Positions 1 through 14,280 of a stretch of 64,000 nucleotides of DNA are shown here, in pieces. How positions within the stretch are numbered: the stretch's first letter is position 1; every line of letters starts with the position of its first letter. The translations under genes were made by a program, and so were the position numbers. A model generated the notes under the pieces. That model was not told where the DNA came from and did not search any database. It saw only the letters and a list, made by a program, of their open reading frames with translations. The stretch comes from Fasciolopsis buskii (lineage: Eukaryota > Platyhelminthes > Trematoda > Plagiorchiida > Fasciolidae), in assembly GCA_008360955.1 (NCBI GenBank), contig LUCM01003323.1:1-64000 (forward strand). Reading direction: 5' to 3'.

Positions 1-1339
1 GTGTAGCATGAGGAGTGTGCATTTGGAGCTGTTCGATTGAACAGTGACACAAGCAGCACAAGGTTGTGATTTCGGTTGATTAATGTGTTTGTCCAGTGGG
101 CTGAGCCAAGCTTCGGACGAGAGCAGAATGCCCCGGAAGTAAACATATTACATGATCAGTTAGTAATTTTTAGACGCGCTAGTAAGTATTAGTTTGGATG
201 AGTGAACAAGAACTTGGCCCGGGAGGCACACGACACGCCGTTTTGGCGGGTTATTGGTCGCTCTCAGGTATGCGTACCCTGTGTCTTGTTGTCCAAACAT
301 TCCACATACTTGTACACTCCGATTGATTATGGTCTGTCTGTATGAGAAGAATCGAATGGTAGGCTGATGGAGGAGTGTCATTGGAGCTGTCGTCCGAACA
401 GTGCACACAGCCAGCACAAGTGTGATTCGTTTGATATTGTTTGTCAGTTTGGGTCCTGAGCCAGAAGCTTCGGACGTAGAGCCAGGATGCCCCGGAATGA
501 AACATATACATGATCATATAATTTTGTAGAACGCCAGTAAGTATTATTTGGATGGAGGTGGAACAAAACTTGCCCCGGGAGCACACGACATCGACCGCGT
601 TGGCGGTTATTGTCGCTCGTCAGGTATGCGTACCGTGGTGCTCTGTTGCCAAACATCCACATACTTGTTGACACTCCGGAATTGATAATGTCTGTCTGCA
701 TGAGAATCGAGATGATGTAGCATGATGGAGTGTGCATGGAGCTGTTCGTTCGAACAGTGCACACAAGCAGCACAAGTGTGATTCGTATGATAATTGTTTA
801 GTCAGTTGGGTGAGCCCAAGCTTCGGGACGAGAGCAGGATATGCCCCCAGATAACAGTATACATGATCATTATAATTTTAGACGCAGTAAGTATTATTTT
901 GGACAATGAGTGAACAAAAACTTGCCCGGGAGCCACACGACACGACCGGTTTGGCGGTTATTGTCGCTCGTCAGAGTATGCCCGTTACCCGGTGCTCTGT
1001 TGGTCCAAACATCTCACATACTTGTACCACTCGAATGATATGGTCTGTCTTGATGAGAATCGAATGCGTGTAGCATGAGGAGTGTGCATTGGAGCTGTTC
1101 GATGCGAACAGTGGCACACAAGCAGCACAAGTGTGGTGATTTTCGTTGATAATTGTTTTGTCAGTTGGGCTGCATGCAAGGCTTCGGGCGAGGCGCAGAA
1201 TGCCCCAGGAATAAACATATGTACGATGCCTCATCATAATAATTTTAGACGCCCAGGTTAAGTATTATTTGGATGAGTGAACAAAACTTGCCCGGGAGCA
1301 CACGACACGACCGGTTTGGCGGTTATTTTTGCTCGTCAA
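1..1339. repeat. Tandem satellite, four copies of a ~355 bp unit
   Basis: Units begin near 3, 359, 717 and 1070 at the shared words gtag(c)atgagg and gtgtgcattggagctgttcg; the fourth copy is cut off near 1339. Shared landmarks in each unit are aagcttcggacgagagcag, atgccccgga, aagtattatttggatgag, cttgcccgggagcacacgac and ggtatgcgtaccc. The copies differ mostly by single inserted or doubled bases rather than substitutions. Small open frames run across the units on the minus strand but are broken differently in each copy, so no gene is called. The array continues beyond the left edge. Confidence 0.93.
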
Positions 1340-4300
1340 TTCTGACTACTCTGTGCTCATTTTGCCTTCCCTTCTTATGCCCCCTTCGCTTTTGCAGCCC
1401 CTCATCTGACCGCATTATCTTTACTTTTACCCGCTTATATTTTTTGACCTTCTCATTTTTCTCTGCAAAGAACTGCATGCACCTTATTTTTCATTCTATT
1501 TTTGCGATTCCCGTAACCAACAACAATTCTGTTATTCTGAGCTACGCTCGGTAACGTTTGTTAATTGGCACTTTTACTCATACAGAGATCATGAAATAGA
1601 TACAGACAATCACGCTAGAACTTTGGATCTGCCACGCCGACCCTTAAATGTGTACAACTCGCGAACGTCACCTAAATTTCCATTTTTACTCACGAGCATA
1701 GCAAGCTCATTGTATTCTTCGCATTTTTTCTAGAATTTTCTTATTTATATTCTTGCAACCGCCGGTTTGTGAGCAAGTCCTGCTTTACTGTACCCATGTC
1801 TGCAGATTCCAAGATCCGCTGTTCCCGATCGGCCTGCTTGATCGCTTCTGTCTCTGCACACATAAAACGAATTTATCGCTCAATCGTAGGGAATCCACTA
1901 GGCCGTTTGGTTCCGACTGTCAAGTTTTTTGGTTTAGGCGAAAACTTACTGCGTTTATCCGGCAAGTGGGTTGGCTGTTTGCTTTTTCTTATCTCCACAC
2001 AACAATGTTAATTCGAGCAATCCCTGACTGACGTTTAGTTTTGCAAGCTCGGGAATTGTTGAACTTTTCCAGGCCGTTGTGAAGACCTTCTTTGATGGGA
2101 ATGCAAGTGGGAACTGAAGTGGATAAACTAATTTGTCTATGAGCTGTAATTTAATACAAAAGCAAACTGGCTTCTGATGCTAGTCTGATTCTTCTTGCTT
2201 TCCTTTTGACGCGAATTTTTATGGTCTCAGCAACGTAGGCACAGGTGGAACAGCTGGCAATCACTCAGGATTAATGATAGTATTGCATAGACTTTTGTGT
2301 ATAATAAATAATGTCGTATTTCAGTCAAAGGAAGGGAGAACACATTGGAAGAAAATATCCGACAACAAAACAACGAAATAAGGATGATACAGAATTGTGG
2401 CGCAGCCAGCCAAAGGGCGCGCGCGATGAGGAATCATGTTCAAAATGTTCAGACATCGAATATTTCCTGGAAATGGTTGGGAGGGACGGAGGGATTGCTT
2501 GCTAAATGTTCACTAACCTTGTTAGAAAAAATCCCCATAAGAAGTCTTGTACGATCGTAGCTATTTGACTTCAGCTGCCTACAGTGAAAATCGATTTTTC
2601 CAATTAAAGCAATTGGTTCGTGACTTAAATGTGATTAGTGAATCTCATGGTCTAAGTCGGTCGACGTATGAATCCTCGTTGTGTAATTTATCCGTCTGTC
2701 TGTCTACATACTAATACTCATTCGTGCACCTATTAGGACTTTCTTCATCACCTAATGGATAAAACGTAGTCAAGTGTGACGTCGGCCAAACAGAATCGCG
2801 GCAACAATTCCCATTTTGGTTACTTCCGTCGGTTACCATGGCTTTTCTGGTTCAGGTTATCCGTACGAGAAGATCAAGTTCGTCATACGGTGAAGTCAAC
2901 TATATTGTTTGAGACAATGGGCAGGATGAAAGTCTCCGCGGCTAATTTGAACTGTCGCCTCTAGTGGATAATTGATCGGGCGTAGGTCGAACGATAGGTC
3001 TGCATAGACACACGCTCACTTATGTGTAATTACCCACCCATCCAAATGGGGTGTTCTGGCCGTGTAATCGTACGAGCGGACAATGAATGAGACTAATGCA
3101 TCAGTCAGCAACGGATTGTAGCCCTCTGTGGCATAGAATCACAATGAGGTCCCAACGGGTGAGGCATGGTAATGGGCCGTCATCCACCACCAAAACCAAT
3201 TAAATTACTACCAAACTGTATTGGTAAATGAAGTGCTTATGTGGAAACCTCAAGATATGAGCAATGAACCACGCAGAGAGCTAATCTTTCCAAGCAACAG
3301 CCGACGATTCGAGCTTGCGTTTCGAGAATCTGACCCTGAAGAGTTTAGCTTTAGGCCACGCTGAACTGGACAACAGTGGTTGAAGAACTTGACCTTGAAC
3401 GGCCGTTTTTTATTACTGTTTCCCAGTACAGATATGACGCTAGTTGGACAACGATTGAATTGGGAAGAAAATGGGGGGGAAATAAGGAAGAAATAAGTTT
3501 TATCAGCGGCTTTTACAATACATATACTGTTTCTCCACCTCTATTTCCTTTTCTGTGGCTGCTTATCACAATCCGGGCTCAGTCCTTGGGTTAGTTATCA
3601 CTGTGCTGTTCAGACAAATGAGAATTGTTTCAGGCCGTTTATCTTCAAACTCGGGTTTAATCGCCTGGACCTTGACAAACAATCAAGAGTTGGTGCTCGG
3701 TGTTTCAGTTTTTCCAAGCATTTTGGTCAGCTCAGATGAGCAACACCCCCAACAGAACCAGTGTTAGGATGCAATGTACCGTAAACAGCTTGGTCGCATT
3801 TGTGGCACTTCACGAGGAGGAGGGTACTTGCGTTCCCGTTTTCCATCTACAGTAGCTCATTCACGGTGACTCCCCTTGTTTCGTACTCACCAGCAACATG
3901 CTGGCGATTATCCTGTTCTCAGAACTCTTTGAACGAAAAGCTTGACTGATATGAACTGAATAAGCTCCCGTTACAAAAATACTTATCAACGGGGCGCGGT
4001 TTCCTCTGTCCACTTAACTGCTAAATCTCTCGACGGATGAAAGCAAACCATCCCATGGCAGATTCCCCAGTTGCTGGCCCGTTTGTTATCTGATGTGTAC
4101 CCCGTGGTTACTCAGACTTGATTCGCAGGTTTTCTAAACCATCACCCTCGGATTTTAGCCTCCACTCCAGCTTCAACATCGATCTCCCGATTAATTACCA
4201 CAACAAAACGTCCTGACATCCCATCTGACAGCCGCAATCCTAGTCTGTCATGCCTACCTTTGTTTAAAATATTTGATTTGAACATGACACTAAGATCCGA

Positions 4301-5334
4301 CCATAGGCCTCCAATGAAGACAGACAACGTACTATCCCTGTTAAGAACGCACCACCGGGAGACATGTGACAACCCGTCACCAAGATGGTAGACTACTGCT
4401 TGAACTTAATGCGTTATGATCAATACGCGTGAATCGGCAAAACAAACGAGCGTTTATCACGTGGTAAGCAGTTAGACAATCAACCAGTTTTGTGCATCAC
4501 CTAATTAGTCACTTCCGGCTGCATCGACTAGTTGTCCCTCCTGTCTTGTTTCATTGTCCGCTCGATAATTTTGCGAACCGTTTGAAACAAGATCTTAGTG
4601 GGTCAACATTTAAAAGTATTGTTGAATCCTATTTCTGTGTAGTCCGATGAATTGTCTTACGGTTGGACGATTAAGTGATGCGTAAAGACTCGGATCCTGA
4701 GACAATGAAAACTAAAGGTATCTAGTGATAAGATACTTTCGGACAAATCAGTAAATGAAAAGTTAGATACTGTAGTAACCTTGATTCGTAAGGCCACTAG
4801 GTCAAGGTAATCGTCAAGGCGTCCATGGGAAAACAGGACAATGCCAAAATACCCCTTCTAATCTCGGTGCTTCAAATGGGATCGTTCGAAAATGCGCTCA
4901 GTGACTCGCAGAACCTAAAAGATGAACCAATGAAGTAGGAGAGTTGTGTGGACAACCGATGACTGTGTGTGCTTTCGTACGACAGTTATACCATCCAGGT
5001 GTCTAGAATAAAAAAGATGAGTGTGGACGTGCAGTCTGAGGTTAGGTCAAATTGCGTCGCCCTCGTATGCTCGCGCGAGAAATGCGGCCAGTGAACCGTT
5101 AGAGAGAAAGGAAATAAATAAAGTTTCACAATAAAAACTTGCCTTGAAAAAGATTACCCACGGTAGTCGAAACATTGACGTATTACATCTACCAACAACA
5201 CTGTGTTAGTGAGATTATATCATTCACAATTACAACCAATACATGGCGCATCGATTTTTTGATGCACTCCTTACCTCATTTGATCCTGATATTTACGAAA
5301 TAAAGGCCTTTTATCTTTCCATCTTATTTCTGTT
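1340..5334. other. Non-coding stretch, no gene recognised
   Basis: Only short open frames (under about 95 codons) without recognisable domains are seen. The first 200 bases after the satellite are pyrimidine-rich. The segment 5243-5300 (tgatgcactcctta...catttgatc) resembles 18900-18955, pointing to a small dispersed repeat next to the SINE that starts at 5335. Confidence 0.6.
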
Positions 5335-5500
5335 TACTTCCTTTATTAATGAAACGAAAGGGTACATCATTTTTATGAGGCAGGGGGTGGCGCCTAGCAC
5401 AGCGCTGCCGAATGGGAAGTTAACCGGCGGTGGGAGAAATCGAACCCGCGAACTTCACGTTGAAACCCCGTGATGTAGGCCGCTTGACCACCGCCGGACA
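5335..5500 (-). mobile_element. tRNA-derived SINE, family I, copy 1
   Basis: Read on the minus strand, the element starts with gtccggcggtggtcaagcgg (A-box-like), has a B box in gcgggttcgatttctcccac, then ccattcggcagcgctgtgc. It ends with the family tail catttaataaaggaagt-like sequence, seen on the plus strand as acttcctttattaatgaaac. The same order of blocks recurs at 20103, 28680, 29697, 44268 and 63937. SINEs are non-autonomous RNA polymerase III transcripts copied by LINE machinery; which LINE serves this family cannot be told from the window. Confidence 0.8.
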
Positions 5501-8500
5501 GGATCCACGAATAAAGATGATATAGAGTCAAGATAAGGGTCAGCGAGATCATAACACATTTGGTGTGATTGTGCGTGTGTACGGTGGCGGTGCGACTAGC
5601 ATGATGGATATGGCATGAACGGCGGGACGGTAGAGGGAACAGATACAATAATCGTGGGAGCGATCACATGCACAGATTAGGTTAATTTGCATGCTTAGTT
5701 GATTGAAACGCTTAACTGTACCAGAACCGAATTCTGTTCGCAATGTATCGAAATAAGAATGAGCCGTTTGGATAAAATTTTACATGATTGACGTGTGACT
5801 ATTCATAGCCAACCGGAAACAGTTATCAATCGGGCAAATCAGGTCCCGATGGAGAATAGATAATGAATGAGACGAGATGAGAAACAATTATTGAGGGACA
5901 GAATCAACGATTGCAGTTGACACTTGTTTTACATATCCCCGGATGATTTTCTGTTCACTGCACTCGCTCATCTCCCAAGTGCCTCTAGTTTAGCCAGACC
6001 ACTCCCTCCCCCGGGGCGCGGAGCGTGCCGGAGGGGGTTCGGAGCATGTTTACCGCACGATCCAACCCATCCACAATACAAAGATTTTCTTAATATCTCC
6101 CCCGCCAGAATTTGCGAGGTCCAAATTCAGTCAACTTTTCCCCTGAACACACGTTCACAATCAGTACCTAGTACCCCCCAAGTCAGCTCGGGGACAGAAC
6201 AGGGACAGAGCTAGGCCAGTTTGTGAATGTGATCTCTTGCAATGAACTCTCCGGTGAACATTTCGAGGTCTCCAGTACAAATGGGATGTGTCGGAACATC
6301 TGTACGTGTCGTCAGTTGATTTTTAATTCTGTGCTACTTTGCGGACGTGTGACCTTGGTAGACAGGGCAATATCATCTGAGCACTGAACTGTCGGCCCAT
6401 TAACGTTAACATCGAAGTGAATTTTACCATTACGGTCGTCACCAGTGGCACAAAATGCAAATATGCATTCCAGAACAAATATGATTTAGTGGATCATTAA
6501 TCTGTTCGCTTTTTCTTGGTCTCAATCCATCAAGGCTGAAATCGACTGTTTCTGATGAATCCGATGAAATCACTGTTTGAATGAATTTAAACCATGCTCC
6601 TCGTCCTATGGAATCCCGTTGTTACTCCATGAGTTGCTAATGCAGTGTTAAGCCATTTTGTCTGTCACATCACACTTTTTCTAATGTGCTCCAACCAGTG
6701 TAAGAGGCACGCCCCATAGCCTCCTACACCGGAGGGACAGGGAGAATCGGCAACCACGACGTCGAAAATTGGAGTTACGTGGAGCCACGCAAGATCCCGA
6801 TAGACCAGGGTCCGGTGACAGCGAATTATCCTCTGCTACCGAAGGAACCCATAACACATCTGGGACTTGAAATTCCGAACATTTTGGGATGACAGACACT
6901 TGACCCATTTGACCACCACCAGGAGTGACGGTCTGTTTAGGCCTCATTTTTGGTCCCATCTAAGCTTTCGTCATTCGAAGTTCTTACTGACTATGTTTAG
7001 GACGAGTTGCGCCTCCAGTTGAACATTACCAAGTGACTGACAACGCAAAATTGATCGCCAAACGTCAATTCTGTTCGTTTTATCGTCCTACACTTTGCCC
7101 CATTAATCAGGGAAGTCGGACGACAAGTTAATGAAGAATGTTTTAACAACTGGCCATCCGGTGCGCATAATGGAATACTATAGATGATATTCCTTTTCAG
7201 ATATATACATATGCATGTATATATTCGTGAAATGAATCACCACCAGTCCTCTGTACTTTCGTTAATCACAATACAAATCGATATGAGTACGAATAACGAA
7301 AACAAGTATGCTCGGCACATCGTACTTTTCTGGAAGTGTACTGTGGGACTTTTTAAATCCTGTCAAAACTGTCCGCTGGTGCGGAGGTAATTAGCATCTT
7401 TATTGCATTACAGAAGACTTTGCCGGTCTCTTTTTCTTATCCTGCCAACTGGCAGTGAAGCAGAAATATAGTTGAGCAATCAGTCCTCGAGCATCCACTC
7501 ACTTAATTTATTCATTAATCAACCAATCAATCAGCCAGTCAGTCAACGATTTGGCCCGATAGAAAACCTCCCATGTTTTCCAGTGGTTTTCCGTTTGAAC
7601 AACATCCTACACGTATAACTAAAGACTATTGAATTATGACATTCTTCCGATATTGTCAAAATGAAACACCATCATACAGTTTCCGTATGCAAAACGAATT
7701 TGGGTGCATTCGATGCTTAGCTAAGAGCGAATCGCTGTGAACCTCAGCTTTTGTCCTGCAACCAATTGTCTTTTGGGATGCGCCACATGCAACCTAACTG
7801 GCTTCAGGCGAGAGTGTTGCAGTTCGGGCACTTCGTAACTGAAAGTAGAATAACAAAAGGTGCTTGAAAAACTATTTGACAAAAAAACAACACCGGACAT
7901 CAATTCTTTTGTCCTAACAAATCGATCGACTCAGTCCATGGCGTGGAAATACGCAGGATGATGCAAGATACTCAGTTTTGTTTTTGATCACTATTTTGGA
8001 ATATGAACTGGAGAACGGATTGTGTAGGCAGAATCCAGTTTTTATTTGCATGCAAGCATATTTATAATTTGCTTGGATTGCAACAAAATTGCTTTTTTGC
8101 AAATTAAGCAATCTAGTTGAGTCCTATTGATGGTGGTTGTTTTACTCCTGAGCTGACTATGAACTGAATGGGGAATTCTCGCAATCCATGACATGATCGT
8201 GAGAACATAATCGATCAGTGTAGAATGCTTTCTAACACAGTACACGGACTAGGCTCGAGAGACTTAAATCGCATGACGTGAGCTCGTATCTCTCTCCCCA
8301 GCACCATTCAGCGATTTCAACTCCCAGAGTATGGCAACACTAAATCATTAACGCACCCATAATCCGAGCGATGTGTGCTATTCTGTGAAATTGAACGGGA
8401 AAGTTAGCTGATATTACTGCATCACGCGGAGTTCAGGAAAACAGCCGAGTGTTTAGTGTGTGCATGCGGGCTTTGGTGGCCATTTGCCCTCGAGAGCCGC

Positions 8501-8864
8501 AAGGGTTGAGTGAACCGCGCAACTACGGCATGGAAGGTCGTCCTTGTGTGAAGAAAAATTGGTGTTTGACCAGCGGAAGTGGTGAAGGGGGGTGCACGGG
8601 TGACTATGATACAGTCGATTTTGAATAACGTTCAGTCACTGATTGGAGGCGTGCCCTTCGGTCCGTCAATCCTGTCTCTACATCGGCATAGCTCATCCCT
8701 ACTAACTCATGCCACCATAATCAAGCCAAACTGGCAAAAAATCTCGTTTTATTAGGCTAATAATATTTAAATATCCCTCCATATTTACGCCCAAATGACC
8801 AGTATTAATTTAATAATTGTCCTGGTCACCCCTTGGTGTTGGTCCTGATTTAGTTCATATTTTT
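5501..8864. other. Non-coding stretch, no gene recognised
   Basis: Short open frames only, none with a recognisable domain. A near-palindromic AT-rich stretch lies at 7199-7222 (tatatacatatgcatgtatata). No tRNA-like or LINE-like motif was seen. Confidence 0.55.
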
Positions 8865-9075
8865 TGTGTCGACTCAGGACCGCTCATACTGACTGGCTGG
8901 CACAACTCATGATTTTACCTTCTCAGTTTTCTTGCCTTCCAGTTACGCCTATGTCAGCTTGGAACTGGTAACCAATTAAATAACGAGGTATCGATCTGGT
9001 CTTCTGGTCTGTACTCGCCCAGGGTCTGACAATATCGGATTGCGTCCTCACCTGTGTACTGATTACACTTTATCT
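8865..9075 (+). repeat. Dispersed repeat, copy 1 of 2
   Basis: This block aligns by eye with 62870-63110 in the same orientation. Shared landmarks are accttctcagt, cttgccttcca, ggtagccaat-like, atctggtctt-like, actcgcca and tgtactggtt-like words in the same order and spacing. The type of element is unknown; no open frame common to both copies was recognised. Confidence 0.6.
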
Positions 9076-12000
9076 AACGCGGTCCATAATCGTGCAACCA
9101 CTGATAAACAATGCGTCAATAGCTCCATCAGACTCACGAGCAATGTCTATTAAACTACCATCTCCTTACAGTCACAGAAAGCCATCGGGACTTCACCAAG
9201 ATAAACTCGAAGCATTATGCTTGGGAAGTCGGACCTAATAAAAGTTAGACAGCGATGGATACCGCTTATCAGGTTGACGGTAGAAGCCCCTGATGGTATT
9301 CTGAATATTATCGATGGTGATAATTCACGCATCTGTAGTCTCGACCTAGAGATGAGGCAACAGCCTGTCTGGTAGGCGCCTAACGTTGATGTGCAGTCCA
9401 CAAATTACAGCACATTCGGAAAGTGACCATACGGCAACCAAGACTGGTCACAGTTCAGTTGTACTGCTTGGAAAACAATACAACGTCAACCGCTGTCTGT
9501 CGCGAGTTCTGACAATGGCAGTCCGGTTTCGTCGAAGGGTTGGTGCTAAGAGCAGCTCATGTTGAATCTTGGCAAAAGTGCCAACCATGTGACGCATTGT
9601 TTCTCGATAAAACACTTTCACGAGGCTCCTCCTTCACATTAGACGTAAGATGGTTTTCGCGTTCCCAAATTTCGACCGATCCAAAATGGAATATCGGGAA
9701 TCTGCATCAGAGTGAGACCGATGCTGGAGTTAACACTTGAGCCTCTGCCCTTTTGGGGGATGGTGGATGCTTAATCCACTTGAATATCGCTGGTTCGGTT
9801 ACTTCTCTAAAAATTTTCGTAGGAGCTAGCAAACAGAAAATACACGGAATGATTTCGGGCATGTTTCGAAAAATCCATGCATTATGAGTGTTTTAATTGT
9901 GATTTTCACGGTGTCAACAGCACTGCCTTATTGGTACATGTTATACTTCGCCAGTCTTTGAACTACCGTGGATGACTTCTCTCATGGTAAGTTTCACAAT
10001 CAGAACCTACCAATTATACTGTTACTGACGTGATAACAAGCACAGAAAAGGCTATGGTTATAGTTTTCATTACTGCGCCGAGAAACGCATCGCACACCCA
10101 CACAGATTGTAGCCAAATTTTCCAAAGGATTTCTTATAATAGCTATTGTAAATTTATTTGTTAGATCTGAGACCTGATGGGTCAGAGCCACAATGACAAT
10201 GGGACTCGATTCGCTAAGTCTGACACTTCCAGTCCAAGCGGATGGCTAAATATACAGTGAAAACACATGATTGGCCAATTAAGGACCAATCGAACGTTCG
10301 CCATCCGGCAAATGTAAAACAAGGGTAACGGGGCCAGTCATCAATAAGATGCTATTTCTCAAATATCTGTGAATCGTCTGTATAGTAACATTCTGTTGTA
10401 ATTAACCAAATTTAAATTTTAACAAAATTACCTATTCCTCAATGAGTGGGAGAGTTACTTGTATTTCCAGCACATTGTTAATTCGATTCAATAAGAGACA
10501 ATTTTCAATTCGCACTGTTATCTCATGTGAATCACTTTGATCGTGCACGGATCATAAATTCATTCTAGAATTATCACTACGAGCATTTATCTTTGGTGCT
10601 TCAAGGTCACCCCTCAGAAAAAGCATGGGCTGTCCTGAACATCGGATTTTCTGTAAGCTGTGCTATTAAATAAGGGAAGTAGGCTGCCCATTTCGCAGTC
10701 GCAAGCACTCACTAGGTATGTGTATCCCTTTTACACTAGATGATCGAGTTTCCATAAATCACCTCTGGGATTCTCAAGCAGACTCATTGCACACCCCAGG
10801 TGATCTAAGTGAGATTCTAGTGCAAAAATCGGCCAAAGAATGTACGAGTGTAGGGAGGTCGGACAAGAGTGGACCGGGAACGTACAAGTCATGGAAGAAA
10901 ATGACCGCAGAACTGATCGAGTTCTCAAGGAGAGACTTCGTTCTTTCACCAACATAGGATCCTGTTCACTGTGGTTTTTGTTATTTCTGCGATGAGCTGC
11001 AGTGATCAGAAGGTCAGCAATTGTCGAAAGCACACGGGCAAAGTGTAATGCTTAACCAAGGCAGATAACCACGTAACCACCTCAGATCTAAATAAAAATG
11101 AGCGTAATTTGAGGCAGCTTACGAAGGTACGATATTCGTGCATGTGGTTGATTAAACAAACAGATGGGAATAGATAACTGACTCTTCTTTGCTTCAATGC
11201 AACCTGCTTGGCTGCTTATCATTACACTTTGAAATGTTGGTAAAACTAATCGGATTTGGGTAGAAAATACTAAGAATTAGTCCCATTCATCTCTTATATT
11301 TTACCGTACCCGACACGCGTACGTCTGTTTGCACAATACAAGGTAGCGTAAGGACCTGTGTAATAGGATCGATGCACCTGCAAGCCGGACGGATGATAAA
11401 ACGAACCAGACACCAACAGCTCCGACGTGGCTACAACGCCGACTAGTGGTGGCTCTAGCCAGTGGCAGCTTATATCCGGGAGAGGGAGAGAAGCTGCGGG
11501 ACGACTATTCAGGACCAACGAATGTACTATCCGTCTTTAGACACAGGCATATCAATGCTCGAGCGCAGTTCACAAGTGGCACTCAAAGTTCTGCCCGAAC
11601 ACAGTTAAACACTCTTCTAAAGACACTTCTTGGTGTGCCTAATCGTAGTCTTTGAGCCCATCGATTACTAAGGACCCTGAAGATGAAAGAATTTGGATGA
11701 CCATTTGGACGCAGTGAACAGGAAACCCCAGTTTCCTTCTCCTCTCCTTACGGATGATTATTGTGTCAAAAGCTGTGTTTGCCCAAAGTGACCGAAAATT
11801 AGACCTATTGGAACGAGTCATAGACCAATCGATTGATAGTTACAAAATAATTAAGAATAACTTAAAAATATGTACACATTGGTGTGGAAAATGGTACACG
11901 CATGTGGCCGACATCCATTCGGAGATTGCACAACCCGTCATGATATTCCTTAGGACCTTTTGTTTCACAAGATAATTATCCAGATAGATTTGATAAATTC

Positions 12001-14266
12001 AAATTGTGAATACAAGGAATGAACTGTGACCACTGTGACGTTAGCACCTTCGCTGAAAGCAAAATTAAAATATTTTATATCATTTAACGATCATAAAATT
12101 GAAAGCAGCCCCGAAAAATGAACAGTTGTTTTCAATGGCTTCCTACTCTAACAGGAACCGTGCAGTTAATTGGCTGTCATTCAGGCCGAATGTTGGCTGA
12201 TTTAGTTGGGATTTATAGTGATTTTTGCTTTCTGATCAAGAGACATTTGCTTGCGATGCTTTCATCAATGACAGGTCACCGGGATCTCGCATCGTCCAGT
12301 GTAAAATAGTCTCTTCTTTATATGCTTATCAGGGTAGTTCAGCAAATTCCTGCATTGGTCGAGAACAGTTGGCTGAAGTCCAGCTCGGCCCTGCGGCCGG
12401 CCTGCTGATATCTTGTGTGGCTCTCCTATCCTCCAAGGTTCACTGTCATGAGTGTCAAGAACACCTGCTCTTCTAAACACTTTGAGGCATATGTTTAGGA
12501 TTAATTGGGGAGTAGTAAATGTACCGCGATCAAATCAGCGGAGATCACGATCTGCCGTTCTAGATGACTTGCGATTCTGAATTTCCCGTTCTACACAAAT
12601 CCAGACCACTTCAGACGTAGTGAAACAAATAGATGTTAGTGTCTCCGTACCAAGTCACAGCTGCAAGTGGGCCACATGACTGACTTCCACGAGCTTGCGG
12701 CAGACCGTGGGCTAACGCTAGTTCTGAAGGGGACTCACGAGCTCACTTCTATTGGAATCTACGTATCGAATAATAATACCACCCCTCAGTCCGTTTTCTG
12801 TCACAGTAACGTAAGTACCAGTTGATTTTCAAGGCGTCCGAGTTTACTAATCATTTTCTCAAAAGTAAAATAGCCGAGTTTGCGGTCCATAAGTGTGTCC
12901 ATTTGGATACGGTCCATTACTATTGACTGCTCACTTGATTCGAATGCGAACGATTAGCCTAAATTTCACATCAGTATTGATCGTTCTTCTTGTCTATAAA
13001 CGACCGAGGTTTACCGCGGTACTCGGAGGGTTACCAATGCAGCGGATGTGACTTTGAAAAAGACTAGTATTTCACTGTAAAAAAGATCAGATTCATGGGC
13101 TACGAAATCATATGTGGTGGTCTAACACATTGTCACTTACCGGCGGTACTTGCTTGATTAGGCGCACAAGTCCAATGGTACTTCAGAGTTGGGCATCAGC
13201 AAACCAGAGCGTTCGACGGGCGCATGTGCATCGATATTGATCCTTCGATTTTTGAAGAATCCCGGAACGGCAATGATACTTCCTGTAAATAGCTCGTGTT
13301 TTGAAGCACTCATTATTCCATGTTCCTGTTCTGCGTTGCGAATGTATCTTTTGGTAATATGAAAGCCAAATATCGGTTCTTCAATGGGGCAGAAAACATT
13401 GCCTGGCCTGCCTAGGCCTGACGTGTCCAAGCAGGTTGAGCAATCAGTGAAAGAGGGGAAGGGCGTGAGCAATTGGCTGAAAAGTTCAGAGACGAAACCA
13501 TGTACCACGAAATGACGCAAGTAGCAACACAGTACACACACACACACACACACACAAATGCGGTACCCCCAATCATAAAAACAATGGAAGCAGTAAGCGT
13601 AATCCACCTTGAGGTTGATACATTTGTAGGGTCCACTTTACCGAAAAAGGCATCCCAGTGTGAGGAAGGCAAAACAAAAAAACGCTTTCTGACCAAGAGA
13701 GGCAATTTTAACTGATAAAAATTTTACGAAAACGTGGCTAGGTTTGGCAGCCTCATACCGCCAATTGTGGACAGTGATATTTTCATCCGAAACTTTCGTA
13801 CTCTGCAACTTGTATCGTTTATGTGCAATCCTGTGTAGACATGTTAGCCCATTTCCACAACTTCTTGCGCGATTATAGATACTGTTCAGTCATATGAAGC
13901 ACCGACCCGTTTTTCACGGGCAGCAGATGGCATCCAAATTGCGATGGTCTCGAAACCGGTGCCATGCTAACGGCCAGCCGTAAAGCGTTTTTATCATACA
14001 GATGCAAATATCGGTTGTTCTGAAAGCATCCAGAGATAGTTCTGTTTGAACAGAAAAATCCACGTTCTTGCAAAATATAATCCTAAGTATCTCGAAATAG
14101 AGCTAGTGATTTTTGTCAACATCCGGCAGACGCTACGAACGGCAACAAGACACCAATATCATGAACCTTCACGCCTATAACATTGGAAATGAACTTGATT
14201 AGAAATAGCCGGGATGTATTATCCAGGCATGTATCGAAAAAGTGGAACACTGATTAAACAGATGAA
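9076..14266. other. Non-coding stretch, no gene recognised
   Basis: Several frames of 60-100 codons are open, and a 149-codon frame on the minus strand (13158-13607) crosses the CA microsatellite, which accounts for part of its openness. None shows a known domain or convincing splice-site framing. Confidence 0.5.
13534..13557. repeat. (CA)n microsatellite
   Basis: About 12 uninterrupted ac dinucleotides. Confidence 0.95.
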
Positions 14267-14280
14267 ATATATATATATAT
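14267..14280. repeat. (AT)n microsatellite
   Basis: Seven at dinucleotides, directly abutting the satellite-like fragment that starts at 14281. Confidence 0.9.

Noticed and set aside
1..1339. Minus-strand frames in the satellite sharing GYAYL and DNN words as a repeated protein
   Set aside because: The frame breaks at different places in each unit, and the similarity follows simply from the DNA repeat.
13158..13607. 149-codon minus-strand frame as a gene
   Set aside because: Part of its length is the translated CA microsatellite (Cys-Val repeat), and the rest has no recognisable domain.
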